The notes: generated from the letters alone by a model not told the origin. 64,000 nucleotides of DNA from Combretum micranthum (GCA_024138025.1 JAMXBD010001097.1:124001-188000), one strand, 5' to 3'; positions 1 through 12,110 are shown, counted from the stretch's first letter. Numbers and translations: made by a program.

Positions 1-746
1 TATTTATATATGTTTATATACACTAAATTTACATTTTATAGTAGTTATTTTATTTTACATATTTTATTATTGAAATATACTTAATTTTTAAGTAGTATTT
101 TATGATATTACTCGTACATAACATATTATGTTATTGTTATACATTATTTTATCAAGTTGTATAATTTAAATTTTTTAATAAAAGAAGTTATTATGTAAAA
201 GAATATATGGTAAGATTTAGATAATAACTTATGAAATGTATAATTGTTTGCAACAAACATATTTTAAGTACTATTTATTATTTATACTTTATAATATATA
301 AATATGTAATATATTAATAAATATATTATAAATAAATTGTATATATAATTAGTTCTAAATGACATGTGATTTTACATGTTATAGTTATTATATAATAAAA
401 TTAATTTACAAATATAATATAATTCCTTCTTATATATTACACATATATATATATATTATATTTGCTATGTATAATTAATACTAAATTTTAAACATAATAA
501 TTTATATATACATATATAATAATTTAGTTTAGATATAGATTTGCAACACAATTTAAAAAAAAAAATAGAAATTGACGCTAAAATAATTTATTTCCCACTA
601 AAATCGGAGACAAATTTGCAACAGCAAAAGTTCCATCGCAAATCAATGTAGAAATTCATCGCTAATCTATTGCTAATTCATTTTTTTAGAGATAGAAAAT
701 TTTCATTACAAATTTTCTGTCTCTATAGGCTAGTTTTCTAGTAGTG
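1..746 (-). mobile_element. CACTA (En/Spm) non-autonomous element, truncated by window start
   Basis: The right end reads CTAGTTTTCTAGTAGTG at 730-746, the reverse complement of a CACTACTAGAAAACTAG terminus, next to repeated GAGACA and TTTGC-type subterminal words. Bases about 300-700 match the reverse complement of 7190-7560 almost continuously, so this is an inverted copy of the complete element at 6994-8808. No ORF is seen. It sits inside the decayed Copia element, directly after its integrase. The flanking triplet is TAT (747-749); its partner lies outside the window. Confidence 0.8.
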
Positions 747-749
747 TAT

Positions 750-1592
750 CTGCATAGGATGACTTATTAATTATCCCTTCTTGTAGGAAATATGGTGAAA
801 GGACTTAGTTAAAATAATCCCTAGCATTATTGGATCTGAACCTTTTTTATTTTGACACCAAATTGATTATGTATCATGGCAATGAAGTTTGGAAGTATAG
901 TGGTCAAATCGGACTTATGTTTGAGAAGAAAAATCCATGAGACTAGTATAATCATCTATGAAAGACACAAACCACTGAGCTTTTGCAACATTGGGAATTC
1001 TAGATGGTTCCCATATATCAAAGTGAATTAAATAAAAAGGCAAAGAACTTCTATTATTACTTATTGGAAAAGAGACCCTTTTATGTTTGGCAAATTCACA
1101 TACATCACAATGAAGGTTTTTGATATTAATATTCTTAATCAAAGAAAGGAACATTGTCTTTAAAACAGTAAACGAAAGAAGACTAGAACAAAAATGTTGA
1201 GACCAAATGACATATTATTTGAAGCAGAAAGCAAGACTCTGAGGAGACATGCTTAACAGTTGGTATGTGTATCATTGATGCATTGAGATGGTAGAGAATA
1301 CCTTTTTCCTTAGCAACTCCAATCCTATTCCTTGAAACTTGATCTCGAAATTCACAATGAGAGGGATAAAATAAGACATTACAATTCAAACCATGGGTTA
1401 ATTTATGAATAGATAGGAGACTCATAAACCATTTCGAAACATAAAGTACATCCTTCAACAACAAGGTTGGACTCAACTAAACATATCTAATGTCGGCCAC
1501 TGTGGTGACTGAGCCATTAATAACAATAATTTTCCTATTTCTAGGATAAGGTGAATAGGTTTTAAAGTGGATTGATGAAGATCTCATGTGGT
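750..1592 (-). pseudogene. Copia retrotransposon fragment: end of protease, GAG-pre-integrase, start of integrase
   Basis: Read on the minus strand from 1592 downward, the sequence gives TDHMRSSSIHFKTYSP (just after a Copia protease active site), then a LLKDVLYVSK-type stretch and a GAG-pre-integrase domain. Next come HCDVCEFAKHKRVSFP and LIHFDIWEPS...FIDDYT, the start of the integrase core. Frames are broken and there are stops, so it is dead. The upstream part of the same element continues at 5063, on the other side of the solo LTR. The downstream part (rest of integrase, RT, RNase H) is cut off by the CACTA element at 746. Confidence 0.85.
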
Positions 1593-2069
1593 CTGTGTGT
1601 AACACTTTAAAAATTTAATAAACCATTAAATCAATTAAGGTGCTACCGCCACATATAATATCCTAAAGTATTACACACTTAGACTTCCTTTAAAAGATTT
1701 TGTTTATATTAAACATTGCGACTCAATTTTAGATTATTAGATCTTTTAGTTAGATTTTGAAATAACTGAATTTAGCAGTGAAAAAACTATTTTATAAAAC
1801 AAATTTTAAATAAAAACCCTACTCCCAACCGAGCAAACCAACTTTCTAGAGACAAAATTTTATAAAATCATTTTATAATCTACCCTTAAATGTAGATCTA
1901 TAATTTCAAAACATTTAGGCTCCACAAGCCCCTTAAAGAATATTATAGGTTTCAAAATGTAAGTCCAGCTATTAAACCATAAATAAAAACAAATACAAAT
2001 AATATCCACGGCCCTAGCTTGCATCACTCATCAAACATCGCTCAAAACCTGAGCCAAGCATCATTACAT

Positions 2070-2210
2070 CAATCATCATCAACAATAACTCCATCATCAA
2101 CGTCATCATCTTCATGATCATCAAATCATCAACATCTTCATCATCTCAATCATCATCATCAACATTATCATCATCAACAATAACAATAATCATCACTTTC
2201 ATCAAGTCAA
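2070..2210. repeat. Imperfect (TCA)n microsatellite
   Basis: Runs of ATCATC and CATCAA repeat with interruptions inside the solo LTR. The serine-rich and aspartate-rich small ORFs read from either strand here are products of the microsatellite, not genes. Confidence 0.85.
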
Positions 2211-3899
2211 GACTTGGAAAAAGAACATTAATAACAACGATGAGCCGAAGCTCAGTACACAGTAACACAGGCATACACGGAATGACACACAAGCCTAGTT
2301 TAATGCAATGCACATACAACAAGTTAGTTATCTTCAATTACAAGTAAACAAATCAACACTGGAGCACTCACACTCCGAGACAGGCCAATGGGAATTTGGG
2401 GGTCCTGAGTAACAATAGATACTAAGGGGGTTGATATAGGTAGTCTGAATCCCTATATCTCCTATATTTAACCGAGAAAAGAACAATAGCCTCATCTAGG
2501 GTTCACGGTCTTCATACACACCACTTATCCTAGTTCATAACATCAATTAGTTCAACTGGTTCCATAAACGTCAACTAAAATATATTACTTCATTCCGAGC
2601 TTAAGTAAATATTACGTCGAACCATTTTCCCCATCAGCTACCCGGTGAGCCACATATAAAATCACTATTGCATCACGACACCTCAATGCTTAACTACTAT
2701 GCCATTGCATCATGACAGGGTTGCCGCTCCCCGAACTATATTCAACGACAAAAGCACAAGCAATATTCAATTGATTGGGCCATTTTTAAGTTTTAATTCA
2801 TTTTAGTATGCCTATCCTAGCATACAGCACGCAAGTTATTGCGTACCTTTCATATGAAATCCAAGCAAGGGTAGAAGGTAGGATAGAAGCTATCTCAGAT
2901 GATAGATCAGAGGGTTGATTCAGGGGTAAACATCAGTTCAAGAAATTAAACTAGTTGACCATTATGACAAACTTTTATTAATACCCTATTTGATCATATA
3001 CTAAATACGAACTTCACTATGGTTGTGGATATCGCCCCGCTAAAATATGGACAATTCTCCTTTGTCTGTCAAAAAATTTATTTTCTCTTTGTTTATAGTG
3101 TTTTATTACAAAAGCATCAATAAAGAATTCATATACAAAAACATTCATTTTCCAAGTAAACACACAATTGAATCAACATATTTCCCATGTTGTCTAAGGT
3201 TATTCTATCTCATTCATCTAATCTAATTATTAACTACTAAGCTCATTCTAGCTTAACCTTAGCCAAATTGATTGGAGTTAGCCATTTAATTCATTTATTA
3301 AGTCAAGTTGATTAAATTTAAACAATCTAATTCATTTTAGCTTAGTAAAGTTCATCTAGTCAAGTTAGACTTAGATTAATTAACTAAGTTCGTTTTATAT
3401 CCAAGATTCATGTTACTTAAGCCCATGTTAACTTAAACTTAGCCAAGTTTATTAAAGTTAGTCTATCTAATTTATTTTAGTTTATTCAAGTCTATTTAGT
3501 CAAGTTGAACCTAGGTTTGTTAACTAAGTTCATTTTATAACCAACTTCTATATTTAATCCAATTATCTATTAAATCTATAAATCCACTTAATTCATGCTT
3601 ACTTATATCAATTAATTGATATAACACATTAAATATCATTTATCTACTTCATTTTAGCTCAACAAGATTCATTCCCCAAGCAAACATACATTTAACAAGC
3701 AAACATGACTTTTTAACTTTGTTTGAAAAACATAGTAGTTGGAAAAAAATTAAAATTTCGGCTTTAATGCTTTTTGAATTTGCAAAAACTTAAAACATAA
3801 AAGTTGTAGATCTCTTTTTAATCTTTCCAACATAGTTTTAATCACTCTAATCTGAGTTCAGATGAAAAATTTATGGTTAATTTACAAAAACATGTTGCT

Positions 3900-4085
3900 A
3901 TAGGAGAATATACACGACCCCGTGTATGTTAGTAATGTATTTTCAATCGCAAAGAATTTTGCCTACTGTGGAGTCACAAGTGGATATACTCGACCCCATG
4001 TATATGGGTAGTGCATATATTGAACACTTCATTCCAAGCTTCTGATTAGTCACAAGCCCACATACGCGACCCGTGTATGTCCTGT
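3900..4085. repeat. Cluster of palindromic GC-richer words in solo LTR
   Basis: Three words of the form ACACGACCCCGTGTATG, ACTCGACCCCATGTATATG and ACGCGACCCGTGTATG are spaced roughly 60-100 bp apart. Each is an imperfect palindrome. They occupy the same relative place in this LTR as the CCGCCGGCG cluster in the LTR at 14643-17250. Function unknown. Confidence 0.6.
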
Positions 4086-5062
4086 TTCCCCTGCTTTGAC
4101 ATTCTTTCCCTTCCTTTACATGTTTTATCAATTTTTACATATTTTACTTCCATCAAGACGTCGTTTAAACATCATACAAGCTAGTTTTCATACTTCTAAC
4201 ACTTCTATATCCATCCAACAACATAAAAAATCATTAACTCCTCTATCAAACCCCATATTCACTATTCATTATCTTCATCAACACTTAACATGCATCCACC
4301 ATCAAACCAACATATACAAACATAATCAACAACTAAAACAAAGTAATTAACAACCAAAGCAAAAGGAAAAGAAAAACTTATCTCCTTTTTGGTAATATAG
4401 CTTCTTGATTTTCTTTATCTTTTTACTTTCCAAGGTCTTCAAACTTGTTTATGCTATATCTCCACCCTTGATCTTCCTTTCCATTCCTTTTAATCTCTTA
4501 ATCTTGTTTAGATTGGAGTTTTTGGTGTAGAAATTGAACGAAATTAAGAGAGGAAAAGAGAAAAAAGTAAGAACTGGAAAACGAAAGAAAATAAAAAGGA
4601 GAGAGAGAGAGAAAGAAAGAAAAAGAAGGCAGGTGAAGTAAAATAAAAAAGGAAGGTTAAGATGTAAAATTATGATATTTTAGATTAAGAGTATTAGATT
4701 TAGAACTTTCATATTAATATCTTAAGTTCTAGAAGTATTTAAAAGATGATTTCACAATCAATAGGTTATAAATTAAGAACTTAAAATAAGAACTTAATTT
4801 AAGAATTTAGTTTAGACCAAAATGATATTTAATTTGAGTTCAGGTTTAGAATTTAGGCTAAAATTTAAGGGTTTAGGATTCCTCTACACATTTTAATAAC
4901 ATGTGTTAGGGATTTTGGAATTTAAATCTCAAATTTCAACTTAATTAATTACTAATCTAATTACATTAACTTGTCTAATTATTTCCTATAATTCATTTGA
5001 CTTATTTAATCTATTTAAACTTAATTTCTATGTTAGGTGAAGGTTTAGGGTATTTCACTATG

Positions 5063-5480
5063 GCTCCTGAGTCAACAATATAATTGTCTTGTATGAATCG
5101 ATCCGGGGCATGTAATCCATGAGAAAGGGACTTACCGGAGAGTGCTAATGAACAAGAGTCACCAGCTTTTTCAAAAGACCCCAACAACTTCCCATGCTTC
5201 TCTATCTTAGCTTGGTTTAATTGGCCAGGGTTAGTCTCTCCAATCGATTTAATTAGTTGGGAAGGATGGGTGGCTTTGATTTCAAACATGATTCTCACCA
5301 TTTTCATAGGGAAATAACTGAAAAAAGAAATGGCAATAAGACCAAAGAGACAAGAACAATAACAATAACACTGATGAGGATCATAATAAATAGCAATAGC
5401 AATGAAGGCTAGATAAGAATAACAATAGCAATGAAGGCTAGAGAAAAAGTTGAAACCTAGGAAAAAAACAGCCGCTTAAG
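5063..5480 (-). pseudogene. Copia retrotransposon 5' end: leader, shortened gag, protease active site
   Basis: The minus-strand reading ends in FIQDNYIVDSGA, the aspartic protease active site (DSGA), preceded by a short stretch with KLLGSFEKAGDSCSLALSG typical of the linker before it. The usual RNA-binding and Retrotran_gag_2 parts of gag are missing, so gag carries a large internal deletion. The reading frame then enters the solo LTR at 5057 and is interrupted; the element resumes at 1592. The leader carries direct repeats of an AGCAATGAAGGCTAG word around 5398-5440. This part and 750-1592 are one element. Confidence 0.75.
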
Positions 5481-5492
5481 GCTCTAATACCA
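5481..5492 (-). promoter_or_regulatory. Primer-binding site of the Copia element (tRNA-iMet type)
   Basis: The minus strand reads TGGTATTAGAGC, one base from the common plant retroelement PBS TGGTATCAGAGC. It lies directly after the TGTCA end of the LTR and marks where reverse transcription was primed. Confidence 0.7.
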
Positions 5493-5720
5493 TGACAAAA
5501 TGACAAAATTTGTAAAATGAACTTCTTATTATCTTTTCATTCATATGTAAGTGGAATATATATACAAGACTCATTAAACCATTTTAGGAAACAAGATTTC
5601 CTAATAAATGTTCGTAATAAATCATAATAAATGCTAATAACTATTGTACAATAATAGAAAACTTTCCTAAAAGCAAAGGCTGTCGGTCAAGATTCCTAAA
5701 ACAAAAGCTATCAATCAACA
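5493..5720 (-). repeat. Probable 5' LTR of the Copia element
   Basis: On the minus strand it begins TGTTGATTGATAGC at 5720 and ends TTTTGTCA at 5493, directly before the PBS. The inner end is secure. The outer end is inferred from the TGTTGA start typical of Copia LTRs; the partner LTR lies outside the window. Confidence 0.5.
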
Positions 5721-6993
5721 AAAGTGGTCTAAATAGTTTTCGATGTTAGTTTTTATCATCTAATCTTTAACCAAGCCTATAATATTCATTTTAAATCCGA
5801 CTTTCATAAATAGGCATTGGAAAGCTTCTTTTGAGTACTATATGATAGTTAACTTAATTGGTGAATATTAATTAAAATCAACTTATTCGTTTTTAAATTT
5901 CTTTTTTAAGCTCATTATATATATATTTTTGTAGATGATGAAATATTTTTTTAATAGATTTTAACTTTATAAAGTATGGATTTATTTATTTAGTTAGTTA
6001 TAAACTCTTATGATGTATTAGTTGTTTAATGTATTTTGTCAACGGATCATTTTATTCGTTGATGAATTTTGTTGATAAATGATTTTTTATTATAGCTAGA
6101 TTTATTGGTAAATAATTGGCTTGATGGTTCTATTAAAATTATAAATTATGACTTACTATGTATTGGTTAGTGAATGTATTTTATTAATAGTAAATGATTT
6201 TATAGAAAACTATAGATTGTAAGTATTATAAATTCATAAAGTATTTTATCGTGGTTTGTAATATAAACTTTGTAAAGTGATATAGATATTTAATTATCTA
6301 AACAAATGTAAAAAAACTAGAATAGAGAAAATTTTTAATTAGAATTTTGATTTAATTTGTAATTCAAACCAAACCAAACCGTCATTTAACGGTTCAGAAA
6401 ATTTCTAATCCAAACAAAACCATTACATAATAGTTTGGTTTTGGATGGATTAAAAAAAACCAACAATAAATTATAATTGGTTTAGTTTTAGGAAAAACCA
6501 AACTAAACTTATCTGTGATCACCCCTAGCTGCATGGGCTTGCATGAGGGAGGGGTGATGCTCAGTTTTTTACCCAACTAGTTTGCACTACCTGTGCTAGA
6601 GGCTATGTAGAAATGTTTTGAAATTTTTCTTGGTTTTATGAGATGATTCATGTTGTAACTTTAGGGCTTAAATTTCTTATTAGGTTTCTATAGTTTCTTT
6701 TTATAAGTTTTCTCTTCAAAAACCATGTCTTAGATGCATTTTATTAAATATTATGTTAGTTTTGTTATGGTACATTCATGGTTTAGTCCCTCATCTTTAG
6801 GAACCAATAATTTCTAAGGTTTCTTATCTCCATTGCACTAGTTAATTCTCTATGATATTTAACTCTAAATGTAATATATTCCTAGCATGGAACATAAATG
6901 ATTCAAGTTTGATAAATCATCAAAAAATTATCCATATATAGTTTAACCACACATGGTAAATTTCATACATAACCCAACTTAGTATTTTTCCTA
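5721..6993. other. AT-rich stretch with no gene
   Basis: No supported coding sequence. Bases about 6360-6540 have repeated AAACCAAACC and GGTTTGGTTTT blocks and end in GTGATCACCCCTA. That composition is common in plant hAT-type MITEs, but I could not find the matching left terminus, so no element is called. Confidence 0.5.
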
Positions 6994-8808
6994 CACTACT
7001 AGAAAACTAGCCTTTAGAGACAGAAAATTTGCGACGAAAAATTTCTGTCTCTAAAAAAATGAATTAGAGACAGATTTGCGACGGATTTGTGATGACATAA
7101 ATTATGAATAATCTTTTAATTTTTATATGCTTTTGCGACGGAATTTGCGACGGATTACACATTGATTTGCGACGGAAAAATTTTCGTCGCAAATTTGTCT
7201 CTGATTTTAGAGGGAAATAAATTATTTTAGCGCCAATTTCTATTTTTTTTAAATTCTATTGCAAATTTGTCTCTAAACTAAATTATTACATATATGTATA
7301 TATAAATAATTATGTTTAAAATTTAGTTTTAATTATACATATTTAATATAATATATATAAATGTGCATTCTATAATAAGGAAATATATAATATTTGTAAA
7401 TTAATTTTATTATATAATAACTATAATATGTATAATCATATGTTATTTACAACTAATTATATATATATTTATTATTACATTACATATTTATATATTATAA
7501 AGTATAAATTAAAAATAGTACTTAAATATAAATATTTTATTTATATCTTATTATATATTCTTTTACATAATAACTTATATTTAAAAAAATCAAATTATAC
7601 AACTTAATAAAATAGTGTAACAATAATATAATATGTTATATACAAGTAATATCATAAAATACTACTTAACAATAAAGTATATTTCAATAATATATTAATA
7701 AAAATATATATTCATATTATTTATAATTTTTTATTATATATTTATTATGACTATTCATATGTTTTTAAATATAAAAAAATTTATTATATATATCTTACAT
7801 AATTTATATTTACAAACTGTATTTTATTTAAAATATAATAACATATTTGGGGAAAAAAAAATACTATTTAAAAATATAGTATATTTAAGTAATAAAATAT
7901 ATAATATATAATAATTAGTTAAATATATTTAAATTGATATTATATATTATTTTATTAATATATTAATGAAAAATTATTTTTATATTGTTTATATTATATT
8001 ATAGTTTATTAAGTGTAACAAAAATGAAATAAAAAAATAAACACATTAATTAAAAATATATAATTTATTAAGTTAATATAAAATATTAAATAAGTAATGT
8101 AAAAAGTATAATAATAATATATGTCATTACATATATATAAATTATAATATACTACTGAAAATATTATATATTTAAATAAATATGTAATTTAAAATAATTA
8201 TTATAAAATGTAAACATTGTATATATTAATATTATATATATTTTAATAAAATATTAATGAAAAAAACTTAATAAATAGGTAAATTGAAATTATAAAATAA
8301 AAATAAATTATAAAAGATATGTAAAATGTTTTATAGTTATAATATTGTAAATTGTGATATCTGTTAAATAAACAGTAATGGAACTTTACTCATGAAAATA
8401 TGAATTGGTTTATCGGTTTAGTGTTTATGTAAACTTCAATGTTAAGTGTGCTTAGTATGTAGCATTTTATGATGGGTGACCTCCTGGGAAGGATAAATAA
8501 GAGATAAATGAGTATTTTTTAAATAATTTGTCTTAGAATTAGAGACAGATTTGCAACGGAATAATTTTATTTAATATTTACTAATTTGATATTTAAAAAT
8601 AACTAATTAGAAAACAGTGACAAATTTGAGACAGAAATTCCGTAGCAAATTTGCGACGGAAAATAAATCTGTCTCTTAAAGAATTAGCGACGATGATTTT
8701 TGAGACAGAAATTTGCGAAGAAAATCTGTCTCTAAAAATCTTTAGAGACAGATTTTTTACTTTCAGAGACAGAATTTTTTGTCTCTAAAGCCAAAATTTC
8801 TTGTTGTG
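6994..8808 (+). mobile_element. CACTA (En/Spm) non-autonomous element, complete, 1815 bp
   Basis: It starts CACTACTAGAAAACTAG and ends AAATTTCTTGTTGTG, whose reverse complement starts CACAACAAGAAATTT. It is flanked by CTA on both sides (6991-6993 and 8809-8811), the 3-bp TSD expected of CACTA elements. Both ends carry many copies of TTTGCGACGG and AGAGACAGA in both orientations over about 200-300 bp. In this superfamily such subterminal repeats are binding sites for the element-encoded DNA-binding protein. The middle is extremely AT-rich and has no ORF, so transposition would need enzymes from elsewhere. The copy at 1-746 is the same family, inverted. Confidence 0.88.
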
Positions 8809-8811
8809 CTA

Positions 8812-10171
8812 GTTTTTCCATACTTAAGCATAATACATGAAGTAGGCTTTAAGATAGTTGGAACTTACCTTGTTTAGGTATGGAGTTTGAAGTGACAAGC
8901 ACTTCCTTCACTAGAAAACTGGAAGTTTTGGCTATTTTAATTTGCCATCTTTAATAACTAGTAACTTAAATAATGTCATTTACTAGTAAAATTTGATCTA
9001 ACAAGCTAAACTGGATTTAAATTTAAATTTTGATTTTAAAATTCTATAAATTGAACTTATAATAAATTTTGAAAATTATAACTTTTTTGGATAACAAAAT
9101 CATGAATTTTCATTAATAGTTGCTAATTAAGAGTAATTTAGACTAAGTCGTACAATTTTGCAGCAAATTGAACAAATTGGATTTTAATAGTAAACCTTAG
9201 GTACATTACCTTGATTCAAATGTAATTAGCCTATTTTAATCTTAATTGGAATTTACTAAATTAACTTGGGCCTAACTAGTTAATTTAGAGCTCATTGGCT
9301 AATTCTACAATTAAATAAAATATATCGACCTAAATTAGGCTTTAGAATCTAAAATGGGCTAAGTTAAAATCTTTTGGTCCATTCAACTATTGCTAGCCTA
9401 TTTACACTTAAATGGGTCTACTCTTATTACTCATCGAATTCCTTAGTTTTTGAGGGCCTTTCCAATTAAAAATCAACTCATACATTAGATTGACGATTTA
9501 TGGGCTTAAATTTCAAAATATAAGCCTAATATCCAACATTATTCCAATTAGGCCTAATCCCAAAATATTTTAGTCTATTATCAATTTTTAAGTATTGAAT
9601 TACTTATTGGGCTTAAATACAAATCCTTAAGTCCAAAAGCCCTAAAATAAAATTAGAGAGTAACTGAGCCTATTTAAGAGTCACCAAAGCTTAATAACTT
9701 GAATAAAACTGGGTTTAAATCTAAAATCACTACTAGAAAACTGGGGTTAAAGATAAATATTCTGTCTATAAAGGCAAATTTCTATTGCAAAAACCATCGT
9801 TGTCAATTCTATTTGTAAAAATAAAACTATTTTTACCAATTTTCATCGCATAATATCTATCTCTAAAGGCCAGTTTTTTTTGTAGTGAATATTGAGTCAA
9901 ATATCCAATTTTACTCTAATGGGCTTGATTCCAAAATCTAAGCCAAATTCCACCTAATTAATAAACTATAATTCCTAATGGGCTTATGTTGAATTCCTTA
10001 AGCCCATGCCCTAAATAATATAATAATTAGATACAATTCTAGTACGCTTGATTTAAGATCCCTAGAAACCCAATATTTTCAAATAACAAATTCAATATGA
10101 AATCTTGTTGGCTTAATCAAAATCTTTTAAGCCCATACTCAAATCAAAATCAATTATTCTTTGATATTTTA
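8812..10171. repeat. Repeat-rich AT stretch with GGGCTTA / AAGCCCA words
   Basis: No gene. From about 9230 on, short words such as GGGCTTAAAT, TGGGCTTGATT and TTAAGCCCAT recur many times in both orientations. This looks like part of a further LTR or non-coding retroelement portion, but no TG...CA ends could be fixed. A 160-bp miniature CACTA element lies within it. Confidence 0.4.
9728..9887 (+). mobile_element. Miniature CACTA element (160 bp)
   Basis: Begins CACTACTAGAAAACTGG and ends CCAGTTTTTTTTGTAGTG, near-perfect inverted termini, with AAT on both sides (9725-9727 and 9888-9890) as a 3-bp TSD. The inside keeps traces of the TCTGTCTATAAAGGC and CATCGTTG subterminal words of the larger element at 6994-8808, so it is probably an internal-deletion derivative of the same family. 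Confidence 0.85.
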
Positions 10172-10585
10172 TGTAACCCCTTAAAATTTTTATCAAACAT
10201 TAAATCAATTAAAGCATTACCGCCACGTATAATACTCTAAAGTATTACACGCTCAGGCTTCTTTTAAAAGATTTTGTTTATGTTGAACATTGCTACTCCA
10301 TTTTAGGGTGTGAAATCGTTTAATTAGATTTTCAAATAACTGGATTTAACAGCGGAAAATATATTTTATAAAATAATTTTATTATAAAAACTATACTCCT
10401 AACCGAGTAGACCAACTTTCTAAGAAATAAAATTTTAATAAAACATTTTACAATCTACTCTTAAGGGTATATAATCATTTATAAGAATATGGGCACTAAC
10501 AAGCCCTTTCAAAAAATACAAGTTCTAAAGATTAAATCCAGTCCCAAATACGAAATAAATTAAAACAAATATAAATAAATCCATC
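10172..10585 (-). repeat. 3' end of an LTR, same family as the solo LTR at 1598-5057
   Basis: Reads TGTAACCCCTTAAAA at its left and is alignable by eye with 1598-2010 throughout, for example ACCGCCACGTATAATAC followed by AAAGTATTACAC. Only the last 400 bp of the LTR is present. On the minus strand it directly follows a gag fragment, so the element to which it belonged has lost everything from gag to the middle of its 3' LTR. Confidence 0.65.
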
Positions 10586-10599
10586 GGACCTATCCCACT

Positions 10600-11112
10600 T
10601 CACTAGTTCTCCTATAATCATCAATAACACCCTTAGTGATATCGCAGTTCAAGCTATTCACAAATCTAATGATGGTATAGGCAAGAGGTTCATTATGTCA
10701 CTATTCATCAAGAAAATCTCGTATTTGTGAGCATATTCTCTAACACACATCTGACCTTACTTTAGTGTTAACAACTTTCTATATTGTTCATCATAATAAT
10801 AAGATTGCAAGAATCTTCTCCTTGTCAAACTTCTCATATGTTTTCATGCTATATCTTCATTATATCAGTTCATGCTTCTCTATAATATATTTATTTCCAC
10901 CATTCTCTTGTAAGCCCTGTAAATTTCCTACAAATTACATAACCTAAATTGTAATTAGGGTGTGAGAATTCTTCAACAACCTGCATTACTTGAAACTCCC
11001 AGTCTAAATATTCTCCTGGAGATCCATAACCATCAAATTCAGATGTATTCGTTCTTATCATGTTCAGTACCTTAGTACTAGGGTAAATCTCACAACGGTA
11101 TCTACCATTCAT
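10600..11112 (-). pseudogene. Ty3/Gypsy gag fragment joined to a foreign integrase
   Basis: The minus strand gives EYLDWEFQVMQVVEEF and TREWW, the classic Retrotrans_gag (PF03732) pattern, then in other frames RRRFLQSYYYDEQYRKL and VREYAHKYEIFLMNSD, also gag. Several frame changes and stops make it dead. It lies 3' of the integrase core of the element at 11120-17496, which is not the gag-pol order of an intact element. It therefore comes from a second element, or from a rearranged copy, and is followed by that element's LTR end (10172-10585). Confidence 0.7.
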
Positions 11113-11119
11113 GGCTTCT

Positions 11120-11622
11120 ATTTAGAATTCAACCATACTTCCACAAGGAATAAAGTGAGCCAACTTAGAAAATCTGTCAACCATAACGAATTTAGAGTCA
11201 GCACCTCGTTTGGTACAAGTCAGACCAAGAACAAAGTCCATGGAAAGGTATTCCTAGATGTCTTCAGGTATGGGTAAAGGTATGTATAGGTCAGTATTCT
11301 GAGATTACCCCTTGGATGTCTAACAGATATAATATCTTTGGACAATTTTCCCAACATCATTCCTCAATTGAGGCCAATAATACCTATCAACCACTACAAC
11401 AATAGTTTTATCTCTTTTTAGATGTCCTACCAATCCTCTCCCATGTAGGTTTCTAATAAGCTTCTCCCTTAGAGAAGATTCTGGAATGCGTAACTGGATA
11501 CCTTTCATTCGGTACCCTTCATGAATGTGATAATCATCACAAGATACCCTAGTGCTACATTTCACCCAGACGCCCTTAAAATCAGGATCCCCTACATAGA
11601 GTTCTTTCATCTGCTCAAACAC
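11120..11622 (-). pseudogene. Gypsy integrase: zinc-binding domain and start of catalytic core
   Basis: From 11622 downward the reading gives RIPESSLREKLIRNLHGRGLVGHLKRDKT...YYWPQLRNDVGKIVQRYYIC, the H2C2 zinc-binding region of Gypsy integrases. After a break, a MDFVLGL and [13 protein letters not shown] stretch follows at about 11250-11130, the start of the DDE core. The core then stops and gag sequence of another element begins. Only the first catalytic Asp region could be present. Part of the dead element spanning 11120-17496. Confidence 0.85.
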
Positions 11623-11699
11623 ACAATCCTGTACTCATCATAGCTAGTACTTTAGCCCTTTTACCCCCAAGTATCAGCTACTTTGTTCTGCACTCTAGA

Positions 11700-12110
11700 T
11701 TTGTGCATCAATGTAAATGGAAATCTTTGCAAAAACTGAATCTACACTAGTATGTATATCTTTGCTAATTTTAGTTTAGTTATTTAGATGCTTCAAACCT
11801 CCACAGTTTGAGTATAAACAAAATTCTTTCCTTACCAAATAGTTTTCCCATACTTTCAAGGCTCTGATTAAGGAGTAAAACTCTTTATCATACGTGGACC
11901 AGCTCCTCCTAGCATCACACAATATCTCACTATAGAAGCAACTAATCTCTTTTCTTGAGATAGCACAACCTCTACTCCTACTCTACTAGCATCATAGTCT
12001 ACCACAAAGAGCTTCTCAAAATCAGGAAGCGCTAATAGATGAGCACTACACAGTTTCTCCTTTAATACAACAAAACTAGTCTCAACTTCCTCACTCCACT
12101 AGAATTTTCC
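11700..12110 (-). pseudogene. Gypsy RNase H region
   Basis: Minus-strand readings include [21 protein letters not shown] and SQEKR, matching the start of the RNase H domain (F-x-V-x-x-D-A-S) between RT and integrase. In-frame stops and frame changes are common, so it is decayed. Its position between RT and integrase is as expected for Ty3/Gypsy pol. Confidence 0.7.

Larger units (their letters stand above)
1598..5057 (-). mobile_element. Solo LTR (Gypsy-type), 3460 bp
   Basis: In minus orientation it starts TGAAATACCC at 5057 and ends GTGTTACA at 1598. It is flanked by CTGTG (1593-1597) and CTATG (5058-5062), a 5-bp TSD with one change. Removing it joins the Copia protease motif exactly (DSGA | TDHM), which fixes both boundaries. 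No internal genes are present, so it is a solo LTR left by recombination. Bases 2350-2480 resemble the reverse complement of 16440-16520 in the solo LTR at 14643-17250, and 1598-2010 is about 400 bp homologous to 10172-10585. It contains a TCATCA-rich microsatellite and a purine-rich tract (4540-4660). Confidence 0.85.

Noticed and set aside
2114..2347. Serine-rich ORF on the plus strand and its Asp/Val-rich counterpart
   Set aside because: Translation of an imperfect TCA microsatellite inside a solo LTR.
8911..8935. CACTAGAAAACTGG word resembling a CACTA terminus
   Set aside because: No partner end or 3-bp duplication could be found at a sensible distance.
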